Below are positions 46,488-61,300 of a stretch of 64,000 nt of DNA, one piece after another. The stretch is from Bugulina stolonifera (lineage: Eukaryota > Bryozoa > Gymnolaemata > Cheilostomatida > Bugulidae). A program made the position numbers and the translations under genes. Position 1 is the first letter of the stretch. Every line of letters begins with the position of its first letter. The notes under the pieces are model-generated. The model was not told where the DNA came from. It was given only the letters and a program-made list of their open reading frames with translations, and searched no databases. The DNA is taken from contig OW285187.1 of assembly GCA_935421135.1 (NCBI GenBank), positions 30,133,818-30,197,817 on the forward strand, written 5' to 3'.

Positions 46488-49116
46488 ATTCAACAACCTG
46501 AAAGAAAATAAGAAAGTGCAATTACTAACATGTCCTTAACATAAAGACCTTCGTGTGCTACAATATGTCCATGAGGAAGAGGCCCATTTGCAAAAAATCC
46601 ATATTAAAATAAATTATATTATTTCAAGAATTAGTAGGTCCATTGGAGAATTTCAGTTTTGCATGGTTCCAAAAATTTATTCCCGTCTAGAAATTGATGA
46701 TTAATGTATGCATACTTTTTTGACTCAGAGGTGCAGGCCTAGTTATAAAAAAAGACCACAGATAACGACATCTTCATTTTCAAAACCAGCAATTAGAATT
46801 AACAAGGTAGATCTGTGATGTCTGATACTAAGGCAGCACCTTGATGTTATAAATGCAGGCCTATATATTTTACAGGTTCTAAGCCTAAGTTTCACGAAAA
46901 GATGATATAATACCGCATGAACAAAGTAGTTCTTGCCTAAGACAGTGAGTGATCTGTATGTGCAAAGATTATTGAACTGAAGTTTTTCTACATAGAATCA
47001 CATCATGTGTTTGGGGGAAAATGTTATTAATCTTTCAGGTTGAATGATGTTATGTGAAATTAAAAATAGAGTAGGTCATGAAATTCCATGATAATCTTGA
47101 GAACAATAATCAAGTTTAGTAATGCAGTACCTAACAACAATTGAATTCACAGTTGAGTCTTGTGACTGAACGTCTCTTACAAAGCCACACAATGAAATAC
47201 TGACACTGGTCACAGTCACAGTGATTCAATGCTCACACTGAGTGACTGCCTCCGATACAGCGAGTATCACATGGCCACTGACTGCCATTCGAGTCAATCA
47301 TATCGTGTTGATTCAATCTAAATGGAGATACCTATCTTAAACTAATCAGTCCAATGCATCACTACATCTATATTATTATACACTTATAGATTATATTGAA
47401 TATACAATTATTCCAAGTCTCATATCCACCATCATACTGACATTGTGATAGATGGGAAATAAGCCATTTGTGAATAAATTGGATATTGTGTATACATATC
47501 TTATTGCCAGTACCTTAGGCCTTATCTATATTTTCATAGCGGTACAGATAGTGTTGTCTGGGGCTGTCATATTTCTAGTGTAAATAGAGCAATGCTGTTA
47601 GATGTAGATCAGCTACATCATTACTCTCCTTGACAATTTATTACAGCACACATTATTTTAAGCTTACCTAAAACCTGGAGTGATCACTGAACTTATAGGC
47701 CTACTCACCTTAACCTACTGTTGTTGAACAGGCACTACCTTCGCCTGCTTAGGCTACTAATCAAATAATTAGTTGGCACTTACTGTTGGAGAAAGGGCTT
47801 GTCAGTATGGCACGAGAAATAATCACCAGGAAGGACAAGGTAACGGTGCTTACTGGTAGCTGCATCCGTTTATGATTGTTGCACCTGCACATCCAAAACA
47901 ATATTCGCATTCACATTTTGATTGTTATAAAGGTAATAAATACATTATGCTTATGATTATATAAATATCATTTTAATTTTTATTTAATAGGCCTAAATAT
48001 AAGATAATAACTAATTAATAAAGTATAATTATAATAACATAATTATTCTTATTATTGTATTTAAATAATAATAGCCATAGGGCCATATAAAAAACTTTTT
48101 AATCTAATTTATTAGCTTACAACAATAATAATTGCTTATATAATAATCATCTAATAGGATTATAGTATTATCATTTACTCACTTATTTAGTAAACAAGTT
48201 AGTTGTTGGCCCTATTAGTAGCCTAAGTAAAACTCAAACTGCTCAGTACAAAACTAAAACTAGCCAGTAGATTAGGCCTATTGAGGCAACTGACTACTCT
48301 AATTAAACCTATTCACTATTTTTATTTTATAGCAATTTACTGTTCTGTACATATAATAAAGCAGCACCATTTTTGATTTTATCACTATGAGGACTATGAC
48401 TATGACTATCACTATTGAGTTTGGCTATACCACCAACCAATGATTATATTACAATAACTATAAGATGAATAATATTAATAAGCTTTCCACAGTTGGCCTA
48501 CTACGTACTCGGTACTACGTGTTCAATTCAGTCAGGTCGTCGGCTGCCAAAGTGCTAGTGTGAATCTCTGTGTGAGTGTCTCTCGGGTATGATCGCCCTT
48601 TATCTTATGATCTGATGCTTTGTTTATTTATATCAAGATGGTGAAAAGCAGCTATCGCTAACAAATGTTCACAGACACTGAATACATGCTCCCTAAAATT
48701 CCCTAGAGAAATCTTCAATCGATCATAATATTGCCATCAATGCTTTTTTTCAATTTAATAGTAATAAATAGCGTTGGTAAAAATTAAAACAAGTTGAAGT
48801 TGCAAAATCGAGCCAGAACGCATGAACTTTATCCGGTTTTTTTGCCGTGACAAAAGTCTCATTAACTATCAGTCGAGGTTATATCAGCAAAAGTTCAAAC
48901 TCACATGTCTGATTAACAATTTCAAAAATTGTTATATATTAAAACTTTTGACCAAAAAATAGTTTGCTGTTTTTATTCAAATTTTACAAATTGTAATTTT
49001 CGATACACTATAGTTGCTGAATAGCTATAGTGTATGGTGTTACAACAGGGTAGACAACTTCAAAAAACCATTTGCAACCGTGCACTTGTGGGCCCAGGCC
49101 AGGACACTTATAAACA

Positions 49117-49216
49117 GACTTGTGCAGTTGTGCTTGTGCAGTTGTGCTTGTGCAGTTGTGCTTGTGCAGTTGTGCTTGTGCAGTTGTGCTTGTGCAGTTG
49201 TGCTTGTGCAGTTGTG
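49117..49216. repeat. 14-bp minisatellite, 7 copies
   Basis: Perfect or near-perfect repeats of TGTGCAGTTGTGCT. All three forward frames stay open across it, giving Cys/Val/Leu-rich artefact peptides. Confidence 0.93.
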
Positions 49217-50109
49217 CATTGTGCCAATGCCAATCAGATAAATATTAATTACTATAGTAAAACCATTGAAACTCCTTCCAACTATCTGATCTAGATGGGT
49301 ACGACAACCCTTGGTGAAACATTGACAATAATAAATTGATATGGACGCAGCACATATAAACACCCAATCCCAGATAGCACATAATAATAATACTCGAGTC
49401 TTCTATCAGGTCAAACATGGGGCTGTCACTTCTACAAATACATGTACATTGCGACACATGTATTTGTGATCAGCCATGCTGAGCTACATGTATGTATAAA
49501 TTGTGTAAAAACTGAAACATTTATTTAGTTTAGTATGAAATAAAAGACAAAACAGTAGTATTGGCAAAGTAATTCATCTTTGATTGAAGAGTTGTTCCCA
49601 CCGCACATGCTAGTGACTAAGTAATCGAGTAGCACAATTTATTCTGTAACAAGCATACATAAATGCAGCAATTTAAGTCTCTTCTTACTCCTTGATCCGC
49701 CCATATCTAACATAAAACCTAACAGCTAAACATATCACAGACCGACTATGCAATACAGAAAAAAGAGCTCCCAAACAAAATACCTACATTAACAACACTA
49801 AATTGCCATTCCTTTACAACTTGTAGTCTTCGACTAGTTAGTCTACATGGCTCTGGTCTACACTATAGTAGCTCACAAAACTTCTCCTACATATATATAT
49901 ATATATATTAATTAATAATTATATATATTACAATGACTTCTACATATATATCACACATCAGTTTTACAATCCTACATTCAGCTTTCCCACCCTGTACCAC
50001 TGCACAGATTCATATTTAGGTCTACCCAGTAGCTACTGCCACAACAATCTTAAATTAACAGTTATTGAAATCATTTAACACATTTTGATATTTTTAATAA
50101 TAACAATAA

Positions 50110-50335
50110 TAATATCCGTGGCGCCAGACACAATTCTTTAATGTGGCTGCCCAATAGCAGAGCTAGTCAAGGGGCCACCACGGCTCCTAGAGCTGGATAT
50201 TATTATAGTCCGATATGGCACAGAGGGAAAACCTTCTTCGGGGCGAAAACCTTCAGGTCATTGGCGGGACTCGAACCCACGTTCTTGCAGATAACTTGCA
50301 TCATTGCTGCAAGACCAGATATTTTATAAATCATC
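50110..50335 (-). mobile_element. tRNA-derived SINE, second family
   Basis: On the minus strand, TCTTGCAGCAATGATGCAAG (A-box region) is followed by GTGGGTTCGAGTCCCGCC (B box, plus 50268-50278), the typical 3' half of a tRNA. A body with ACCTGAAGG, CGAAGAAGGTTTTCCCTCTG and GTGGTGGCCCCTTGACTAGC runs toward 50115. The whole is about 220 bp. Its sequence differs from the CCCCAGTCAGGG family. Confidence 0.6.
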
Positions 50336-50570
50336 TAATATAAACTATTAATACTTCTTCCCCTCACCACTTGATCTACCATTGACAAAAATATAACGCT
50401 GTATCATGTGGGCAGTTACTGTGATGCAACGATGAGCTGCGTGAACCCAGGGCACTGACTCTAAGTCTCATTAAACCAAACCAAGTTATTGTCCAATTTA
50501 TGGAAATTTTAATGTATGTGCATTACCGCAGAAATAGTATCATCAACAAATTGACTTATCAGTAAAATAT

Positions 50571-51234
50571 TGTAATGGTTTCTGTGATTTGGTGCGGTCG
50601 TCCTTGGACGACTATCGACCCAGAAATGAAGTGCCTATGAGTTGTAATAGGACTTCGCATTGCATGAAAGATCGAGCGGTCTCAGTAGCCCAAAAACTAC
50701 CAAAGACGACCCATCTGGTCCCAAGTCTGACCTTCAGACTATACGTTGAAAGAGAGTGATCCGACCTAGTAGGCGGTTCGCTAAGCGAATGACCTGACAA
50801 AAGGAAGTGAAAGTCTCTGTATCAAGTATAGATGTGTCTTTATTGAAAGCCAAGTGAAGACTGAGACAATGAACAGTAAAACAGTGCCCTTTATATAGTA
50901 TAAGGACTTCCGGCCGACCACACGTCGGGAAAAGACGACGTGTGATCGTCCGGAAGTTGCGCAACAAGATGGCCGCCGGAAGCCCGACGGCCGACCCAAA
51001 ATAGGTCGGGTTCTACAAAAGTTGCTTATAATGGTCCAATTCATGTACAAAATGAATATCAATGGATTCTGAGAGGTCGGGCCTCTGTACATGGGTATAA
51101 AAGGCATTAAAAGACATAGTTATAATCATGCAACTATATACAATAACATATAGTAAAGTACAAGCAGATATATACATGTATATGCACACAATAATGAGTG
51201 TCAGATGTAAGATACGATTTGGCGTACCATTACA
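50571..51234 (-). mobile_element. Solo LTR (664 bp) of a retrotransposon
   Basis: The ends are TGTAATGGT (50571) and its inverse ACCATTACA (to 51234), giving the TG...CA LTR form. Flanking ATAT (50567-50570 and 51235-51238) is a 4-bp target duplication. On the minus strand there is a TATATAAAGG box (about 50890-50900), then AATAAA about 50 bases later (about 50838-50844), the U3-R-U5 order of a promoter-bearing LTR. GC-rich U3 sequence (CCGGCCGACC, GACGACGTGTG) stands out from the AT-rich surroundings. No primer-binding site, gag or pol is present next to it, so it is a solo LTR left by recombination. Confidence 0.8.
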
Positions 51235-51954
51235 ATATTTGGACACTGAAGATACAACTAAAATTTAGACCCTTGTAACTAAGTCAACAAACCCTGTGCT
51301 TGCTATATCTTGTTAAAATTGGAAGAAAGTCATAGTATAGCCTTCTTTCTAGAATAACCAGCTGAAATTGAACTAAATGACCACAATTTCCTAGATCATA
51401 ATAATTGGCTTATGGCAGTGTTAGAAATCGGATAATAATATATCCACCTCTAAACATGAATGGATACACTGCTATACAGATGTAATGTACCTTCCTCATC
51501 TTTTTCCACTGCTAACACTGGCCTAGGGGTTAAAGATGTTCTGTGGTGTATAATAAACAATGACACCAATATTTGTATGTCTATAGAGTGGGTAGAATTA
51601 ACTGCTGCAACCCAAGTTAGGCTAACATAAATATATTAATGCTATATTTATTTCAACAATGAAAAAGGTGAACAGGATTAACACATTTTTAAAAGATAAA
51701 AATGTATTAGAGCAAGGAGCATAAAGTCAATTTCATAGAATCATTGTTAATCAATTAGTGAATTTAAATAACTATTAGATTAAAATTATTTAAGTGTACG
51801 GTGCAAACCATACATACGCTATAATCATTGCTGGCATATTATATTTTACATAGTTGCTAAAAATTAAAATGGTTTAAATTTTGATAAAATATGTACAATA
51901 CTTATAAATCAAACACAATATCTCTATGCACCTGTAATATTCTACATGTATGTA

Positions 51955-52110
51955 TACGTTGTATATATATTTATATATACAATATAATTATATTATATAA
52001 ATATATATTATAAATATATAATTATAAATATATTTATAATTATATATTATATAAATATATAATTATAAATATATTATATATAATATATATATTATATATT
52101 TATATATGGT
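51955..52110. repeat. AT-only palindromic tract
   Basis: About 150 bases of almost pure A/T with repeated ATAATTATAAATATAT and inverse arrangements, able to form cruciforms. It lies about 210 bases beyond the Grainyhead stop codon, in its 3' flank. Confidence 0.85.
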
Positions 52111-52316
52111 AACAATTTTAAAACGATTATGGCATTATATGGTATATATACAATAATCTAATTATATATGATTCCAAATACATGGTGTCAAAAATATATA
52201 AGGAAATGAAAACTATAAATTAAAGTAGTTCATTTAGATATATGTAAATAAATAGGGTTGATTGACATAGCTGAGTATTAAGGAAGTTAGTCAGTGGGGA
52301 AGGGAAGAAGTTGAGC

Positions 52317-55300
52317 TCATGAATCTGTTTCAGTTAACGTGATGTCATGGAGTGAGCCAGGACACTCCTTAAAGTCTACTACATACATCGACTCATGCAG
52401 GAAGTGCTTCACCAAACTATCATCTATCTTGACTAGCATGCTGAAATAACCATACGATAAATTTAGTTAGCATATAATGGTAATCGTAATATCATTTAGC
52501 TAAGGTCTGGTATACTTATGTACATGTATATACAAAAATATCTTCCACTGTGAATATTATGCTCTATCTAACAGTATTAAAAGCAGACGATTTTAAAGGC
52601 TGGGTCACACTACAACCGGTTTTTCCAACATCACGGTGAAATTGAACACATGTGCGCTGGAAACAAAAGCGTTTGAAGACAGTATATTAAGCTTTTGCCA
52701 CTAATGCAAACGTATTCATTTCCAGTCTTGCAATTTCAGGGATGTCACACCAAACTTTGTCCAAAACAGCAGCCATGTGACCTAGCTTGAAAGTAAATAG
52801 GCAATGCATTAAGTATTCTTGATAGTCTTATTTTCAGTTTTTTTGCAACGAAGGTCTACATTAGGGTCACCTAATACGAGATGAAAATGGAGTTAGGTGC
52901 AAAAGTGGAAAAATCTGAGATGGCCTCTCCTTTGCCAAGCAGAAGAAGTTGTCTTCTCTATATTTTTATTGGTTGACCAAAAAGGAACTAAGGTTATCTA
53001 AATTTATCTGCTACTGCATCTAACAGTGAAAATGATCTCGGATAGCAGCAGTAATGAGAGCTGAACTACTCACCCTCTACTGGTGCGTTTATATAACATT
53101 CTGATGTCAGTAACCTGTTCATACTTCTCCATTATCTACAATTCACCAACACCCAGTCAATACAAAATACATCTACGTGTAAATCTATAAATATATAACG
53201 TATTAAAAAATGACTGCAACTACATGTACATGTACACTAGACTGTGTCCATATAAAACTGTTATAAGTACTTGTAGCACTTACAGCATCTGCTAATGCCC
53301 GAGTAGAAGGGGCCGTCAAGTGAAGAGCTGTGAAGGCCACATCCTGAATCTCTCTTACATATATACAGGCTAAAATTATAGTCAAAACATCATGTGAGAA
53401 TACAAATTGGTGAAATTCAAAGTCCACATTTCACATTTCAAAATTAAATTAAAACTGGTCCCATTTGGTTGTATTTCCATGTCCAAGGTATTATCATACT
53501 GATTGTATTCTGTAATTTAACAGCACAACTGCTCTGAATCAATGTACACTGTACAACTGCACTACTTACTGTGAGAACTATTGTGGAGTCGTATTCTCTT
53601 GGGAGCTGGAGAATACATGAAATCTGTGTCCATGAGGCTACAATAATAATTATACATAAGAGATGAACTGCAATGAAATTCTGAGGTAAAAAACTGCATA
53701 CAACATCTGATAACCCAGTAGCAGTTGAGACAGTTAGCACAATACCAGCTACATGACATCATGTTAGATTCCAGCTCTCTTATAACTTACAAATGACACT
53801 GTTGTAGGGGGTGGATGGCAGACCACACATTGTATTATTGCAAGATACAAGAATAGACAACTCTAACACACACGCAACATAACGGATATTTACTATAGAA
53901 AATAGATTTTGGGTCTGCCCACACTCCTTTACTGATTAATTTAGAAACCATAATTCATTTGTGTTCTGTGTCACCTTATTTCAATAATAATTTAAGCAAC
54001 ATGTTGTTATGATCGACTACAGGTGTATTTGGAGGGTATTATAGTTCCAGTAGATACCTGGATATTCCAGCATCAGAGAAGACATTTTCCCCTGTAAATG
54101 GATCCTCGCAGAGATCTGAAGTTGTTGGCACCTTGTAGATAAATGCATCAGTATGCAAATCCTCCATTGAATAAAACATGGTTGTTGACTCTATGGGATG
54201 GAATTGTTCAGAGATCAGCTTTGTACCTGGTAATGAAAACATAAGTCAAGGGTTTAACTTGGAAGAATAAATATGAGATGCCCTAATATTTAGATGTTAG
54301 ATAACAAAGATTCTAGTCATAAATACTTTGAATAAAATCTGGATATCTAATTTGAAATGATCAATGCCATAAGATTACTGGATAAGATTAAGTAACATTA
54401 CTCAGTGGCTTCAACATTACTATATAATAATAAAATATGTGTGTGGGTTGTAGTAAGTTGAATAGGGCTCCAGTTGAATAAAAAATAATGATGACACAAT
54501 AATGTTGACACTAGTAGACATGATGGGACCAAAGATTATCGTAATCAGACGATGAAATAGTTAACTGACATTTTTATTTTCCATGTGGGCTACTCGGCGA
54601 CGTAGCCATGGTTAGTAGGAATACAATATATACACCATCCTAAATTGTTTGAGAAGAAACTACAGTATTATACAATGCTCTATAGTGAACTAATGCAGGA
54701 CTTACCTGAAGAGTCTGATGGTTTAGCAGCCTTTTCCTTCCTCTTCTCCTCATCCCTTGCTTTCCTCTCCGCTCCCTGTATACATTGCATGTGACACTTC
54801 AGTTAGACTTCATCGATTACCAATAACATCACATGCACTATGCATATAATAATATCAAACACTTTTTCACAAACTGCCTGCTAACCAGTTGTCATCTCTT
54901 GTATTTGGCTTACTGAACAACCACTGCGTTTAGCTTAAAATCATTCCTGGTTCCTAAATCTGCCATTGCTTGATGATTGCTACTCCCGCCTGGGCATATA
55001 GAGACTATTTTATGTCCATTGTAAGGTATAACAACTCCGACTACACTGTGCAGGTGAAGCATTACTATTATTTAGTGAGGTGACTTAGATAATACATTGA
55101 ATAATGGAAAATTTTACATTTTCTTATTAGCTAACCACAGCAGGTAGATTATAGAACCAGAAATCTATTGAAAACGCCAGTTGAACATTGTATATTATTA
55201 TTTGACCTAATATGTTGGCACATTGAGGTTTCTAAAGATGATGCTGAGTATATTCCAGTAGACTGACCTTCTCACAGAAGATTTTGATTTGAGCGTAAGC

Positions 55301-58300
55301 TCTGTGTATTGGGTTCTTGCCATCAGAGTATATGCTATCATATGTATCTATCTGTATGTGAAGTGGAAGCCCTTTCACCCCTTTCTGGCTGCTGAAGTCT
55401 GTACTTAGACAGTGGACAGCGAGCTGAGCCTGAGAAATACCAACAGAGAGAGATGTGTGAATACCAGACTACTTATCTCCGAGTCATGAAAAATATTTAT
55501 TCTTGGTGAATACATAGCCAATAAATATTCTCATTCACAACCCCAAAGCCAAAATGTGTTATAGACCAGTACTAACAGGCTTTGGTTTTACCACATTTTG
55601 TTGTGAAAGGAGATATGGACAAGCCAACAATTTTCGAAATACACTACTTGCATATCAGAGATGAACAGTCTTATATGAAACCTGAATATTGTATTACACA
55701 CCGCATAATATGTACTGTAGCTACATATACACATACACGCTGCATAGTAATACATACACACCACATAGTATATACATGTACATTGTACATACACAATATA
55801 TAGTAATACATACACACCACATAGTATATACATGTACATTGTACATACACAATATATAGTATACATACACACTACATTTAATTGTATATACAATGTAGTA
55901 TACACACTACACAGTATATACGCACTGTACACTACTTAGTATATACACGATGCATAGTACGAGTCTACACACTACACATCACTATATATGTGTACATTCG
56001 TATGTCCAATTATACCTGTACTGGTTCATGGGTATCCCAAGCAAAGGTTAAAGAATTTATGCCGTCATATTCCAAAGTGTTATCAATAATCCCAGTGGAG
56101 TTCTTCAAATCTAAAATTAAACAACAGTAACACTAATTATATAAATCCATATGTACAGTAGTGACATCCCGTGAAATATACTTCAATTCTGCTCAGTTAA
56201 CTTATTAAGTGATGAAGTGCAGAATAAAACACCTCAACAAGATATGTGAAGAAGCACATTTAATTTCATGTGTTTCATCATCCTGTACATATTCCCTGAT
56301 TTGATAAGCTGATTTACTAACCTATATCAAGACCTCTAGCTTCTGCTATATTTGGTTGGTGAGTATGCCAAAACTGCCAATATTTGCCAGCAGTATCACT
56401 AGAGTTGTCCTCCCTGAATCGCAGGATAATTACAGACTAAAACAACAATAAGCCAATCAGTTACTTTCTTAGTGAGTTCATTTATCTCCATTTCAAGTTC
56501 TACTGTAAAGGTCAACTTCTACAGCTCCCAATGTAAAAGTTGTTTACTTGATATAATTATTATACAAGTATAAACTGCGCTGCTATAATATTTTATGTGG
56601 AACATAAAAAACTCTTCTAGTAATCAGTATTTGTGTTAATATGCTAATATTGTGCTAATAGCATAATCAGCACATGATATTAGCAAATAATGTGCTAATA
56701 ACATTTTAGCACATATTAGCATATTTGAAAATAGTAGCATGTATATATGCGTAGAGTAATATATGAACCATGGAACCACAACTTTCCCAAAACTGCCCAC
56801 TCAATGATAATCATGTGTCACCAGATTTTGGTAGATTGAAGTTGCCTTGCCTTGTGTCTGATGTAAGTCATTCCAATGACTGCATAACAATTCAAGACAG
56901 TGCAACATGGTTTTTGCAGTTAATTCATCGTACAAGCAGAGTAGTCTTTCTTCCTAATGAGCAAAATTTTTTCAGCGAATCGGCAAATGATAAATATCAA
57001 ATATGATTAAATGTTTAATACAGCTCTTGGGTTGAAGTTAAGACAACTCCAAATTAATGAGGCAATTCAGACTGAAGTGGATCAGTCTTGGCAAAGTCGT
57101 TGCCATAGAATAAACTCTCAGCAAAATTGCATATAAATAATATATTTGAGTAATATGACTGCATATCAGCCCTAAAACATCCGTTATATAGACCCTGGAG
57201 GATATGCTCGCTGTTCATAGTTATGGTAACATTACACTCACCTTGACATAGGAGCTTCTAAGTTTATCAGCCGGGAGAGTATTCCTCATATCTAGCTTGT
57301 AATACTGTCCTACAAACAGAAGGAGTCACATGACACTAAATAATAGTCTACTATTTCAGTCGAGTATATCTTACAGTTGTACTTGGGCTCCATGTACCCA
57401 ACTCATGCTTACGGGTACATTGTGTGTGTAATGGAAATACTTGCATTAGCCCAATTGCATCCGTCTGCTACATTTAGCACAAAGGTCTACTTTCGAAATT
57501 GATAAAAACGTGCCCAAAAGATCTGCGGCTTCATTTTTCTATTTGTATTTTTCAAAGTTTTCCTACCATAATTCACCAGAATTAAATTATTAAACAACAT
57601 GGGAAATACATCTGCAGCATGTCATTTGTCACTACAAAATCAAATAAAATTAATGCTTCTGAAACAGTGTAATTGCAAGCATGCGTACCTTTGTTCAAGT
57701 AGGTCATCCTATCATCTTCCAACTTAGCACCACAGGAAGTCGAGGCATCGAGAGTGATAATGTAACCAGTCTCATCATTTTCTCTATAAATACAGGATAA
57801 TTAATACAGAAACTTAGAACTGTGAAGATAGTTACATAGGGAATGCCTGAGATTTACATGTACATGTATGTCAATATGGATCAGGCTGCTGAAATGAATT
57901 TAGCTAATACAAATACATTTAGTATCATCGGCTTTACATGATTGAGCCACGCACACTACGCATGATTCTGGAACTTACATTGTGAACCAATCCAATTTCT
58001 ACTTGAATAAAATATTATTTCAGACTCAATGAAATACAGCTGGTAATTTGTTAGAAACAAGCCAGTATACCTTTTGACACAGCTATATGGTGGTGAAGTG
58101 TTATTGCTGCTTTGCTTATTACAACTGAGTCGTGATTGGCCAAGTGCAGACTTCCTTCGTCTCTTTATGCTGTTTGAGTCTGTGGATGGAGAAGTTGGAT
58201 TACTGCAGTTGCTTACCTGTAATCACAAGATTGCAATCATGTCTTACTTTAAAAGAAATGTATATACATACATATTATATAGATACACAATGTGGAAATA

Positions 58301-61300
58301 TCGAGGGTTGTTATTTGGTAAATGGTTCACATATAACTACAGTAACATAAGGAAGGATATAACAAATATAACGAGAGAAGTCTCCAAGAAATATATATGT
58401 TTACCTCACTCTCAGACGAACAGGGCACCATCTCCTGAGCAGTTTCACCAAACCCACTGTCTGGAGACTTTAGATGTATGGCAGTTATATGCTTCTTGGG
58501 GTAGGTTGAGTTAGTGCGGTGAGGTATGTTTGATATTTCACATGCTTTTTGTACCGTATCATTTGATTGGTCATCACATGATATTGCATAGTCTGTTTGC
58601 TTATATAACACCTGATCAGAAGTCATACAATGAGACTGGTCCATATCATTGGTAGTTTGTGGTAAAGCAGGTTTTTCAGCCATTTTGGGTTCGCTTTTCA
58701 CAGTGGCACATGTTAATAAGCTTTCAGTCTTGGGATGATTGCTAGCGAGAGGTTGCATGGTATTGTCAGTACTAACATTGGGCGTAACCAGTGACGCACC
58801 ATTCTGAACGTTACAAGACACCGGGATCTGAGGCTGCATCATTTGTATAGGGCCATGGGGATAGTACATTGGTTGGGGATTAGTCATCCTTACATTATCT
58901 GGACAAATCATTCGCTGACCCATACTGTACTGAAAGAACGGAGCTGGACCCCACTGCATGCCCATCGGAGCATATGGCTGGGCGTGTGGGCGATAAGGAA
59001 TGGGTTGGGTGAAACAGATATTTCCGTTGTTCAAAATAACTGGTTGTATCCGCACTGGCCCAGCGGTGCTGGTTTGTACCACCATTGGCGACATAAATCG
59101 AGGCATCACCGGGTACGTCATCGCTGTGTCATTTTGATTCACTGCATGTGCACAGTTTTGACCGATCACTGGCTGCATTGGTAATTGCTGAAACGGATGG
59201 TGTATAGGGAGAGAGTGTTGTGGCATATAAAGGTTTGAGGGTATTTCACTGACAGGTGTAGACGTGCTGGTGAAGTGATCAGTGGATGCGGTGTCTGTTA
59301 CCGGGAGTGCATATGCCTGAGAATCCTGCATGTTGTTCATATTCGACTCTGCAATCGTTTCTGCTGCCATTGGGATGTCCTGTTCACACTCCTAAACACA
59401 TTCAGTAAAATACAATGATAATAGCACAGGATCATAAGTATGACCTACTAAAATGTACGTAGATCACTGGAATCATATGCATGTACATATGTACAAGTAC
59501 ATATGGTACCTACATGCAAGTCATGTATAGTTAGCGTTACACACAAAAACTGTGCTCCAAAATGCAAAGGATAGATATCCTGTAACACAGGATTATATTC
59601 ATTACCTTGGTTACTCCAAACATTCTACTTCAACTTAGTGAATTCGAATCTGTGCCAAAAACAATGTTACCACCATTTGTAGCATGGAGGATGACAGTTA
59701 CAATCATTAAAACTTTTGCCGTGATGAGCTGGTAACAGGAAATAAAGGTACATTTACATGTTACGTACCACTTTCAGTTTATTACTAGTATCTGCTGGTG
59801 TTGTGCTACTTTGGGTAGACTGCAAGTCATTGTTGTTGCAGTCATTCTCTAAAGTAACGCGTTCAGAACTGTCTAAATATTGCCCTATGATCTCTTCAGT
59901 GTCGGTATTGACATCCCCGGTGTGACTGCTTTCACTCGTCTCTTCCATTAGTTGATGTAGTATATTATTGTCTATTACATTTAGTGCCTCGTTTAACATG
60001 TTATCCTAAAATATATATGTATTACACAATATCCATACATCAGTGTAAACTAAACAACAATACAAACGCAATGTACATGAACCTGCGAGTACATGCACAT
60101 GTATATCGACATGTAAATGTGTGCAGTGTTAGGCCAGAAGTGTTCAATTATCAAAATTTTTAAAATCAGTAAAAAAAACATTTTGTGTTTAGGAATGTTT
60201 CAACCCACAGCAAGTTGTCAATTTGAAGATAAAATGTTGATATGGTAGGAGTTGCAGCAGAAACAACAAACTAATTAGTCAAGCTTCTATTCACATACGC
60301 CAATTTAGAGTTACATTTCTAGCAAAAGCTGGTCTGTTAGCGGGTTTGGCCAGTTTTTTTATATTTTATGATATATTTCTAACCAATCACTAGAATCACT
60401 CTAAATTATGAGTGACACCAAAAACATTAGAACCGTAATGACTCGGTGCCACTCACTTCGTCACAGACAACACTATTGTCATCAAAATCCATTTTGGAGA
60501 TATGTTCACTGTCAGCAGCTGGTGTTTGTGAGACGGCCTCCACTGCAAGCTCGTCTACCATTGGACCAAATGCATCCTAAAAGTTAAAGGAAATATATCC
60601 AGGTTACTAAGACCAACAGAAGACAGCTAAATCATTTACGAATCCGGGTTCTACTTCAGATAAAAGAACAAGATGATGTCAAGTCAATTCTACAACAATT
60701 TAAGGCGCAGAGTTGCTACAGGACAATATGACTTTCTCTAAGATGGTGTATGTGTGGGCACTGACCATATACTCAGTTAAAGTTGATTTGGAACTTAGGC
60801 TACAATATCTAAAATCATCACTCCATATTTAACCTGTAAAACTTTCTGATACTAGAGTTATTTGTGTAGCCTAGCACGCCAGTCTGCAAATTCTTTTCAC
60901 AAGTTGATTGTCAAAGTTTTAAAAGAATGCTTTTCATCTCAGTTTCCAAAGAGTAGTAATAATAATTTACACCTTTGAAAAACACATACTGTACTGTATG
61001 CAAATGTAAAATAGTTCCAGAATATAGGCCTACATATCTACAGTATGCCGTGTATTCCAAGAGGAAAGATTCCAAAACGAAACACGCTTTGAGTGGAAGT
61101 TTAGTAACAAGTGTTGTTATGTAATGCACTGTTGTAAAATATGTTGAATGAACACCTACATGTACCTTGCATTTGCATGACAGAAAATTTCCTACAGCCA
61201 TACCAAGTAAATTTCCAACTTTGAAAGCTATGAAGGATGTGCTACAGAATAACTAGTACAGCAACGTCTTGTACGGCAAGTGAAAAAAGATTGTGGGCGA

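Larger units (their letters stand above)
46498..52316. other. Region upstream of DIDO/PHF3 and downstream of Grainyhead
   Basis: No coding exon is recognised in 5.8 kb. It should contain the 5' UTR exon(s) and promoter of the DIDO/PHF3 gene, which I cannot place; a GC-richer patch near 48530-48600 is a candidate. Other contents are listed separately: a 14-bp minisatellite, a SINE, a solo LTR and AT-only palindromic DNA. A TA dinucleotide run lies at about 49893-49930. Confidence 0.55.

Noticed and set aside
46488..46496. Longer DIDO/PHF3 N-terminus starting three codons upstream
   Set aside because: That start codon is TTG directly after a splice acceptor; the first ATG is at 46487.
49014..49363. 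Cys/Val/Leu repeat proteins on both strands
   Set aside because: Products of the 14-bp minisatellite.
56770..57006. 78-residue plus-strand open frame inside a Grainyhead intron
   Set aside because: No recognisable domain, no splice partners and no codon signal; possibly a decayed insertion, but unsupported.
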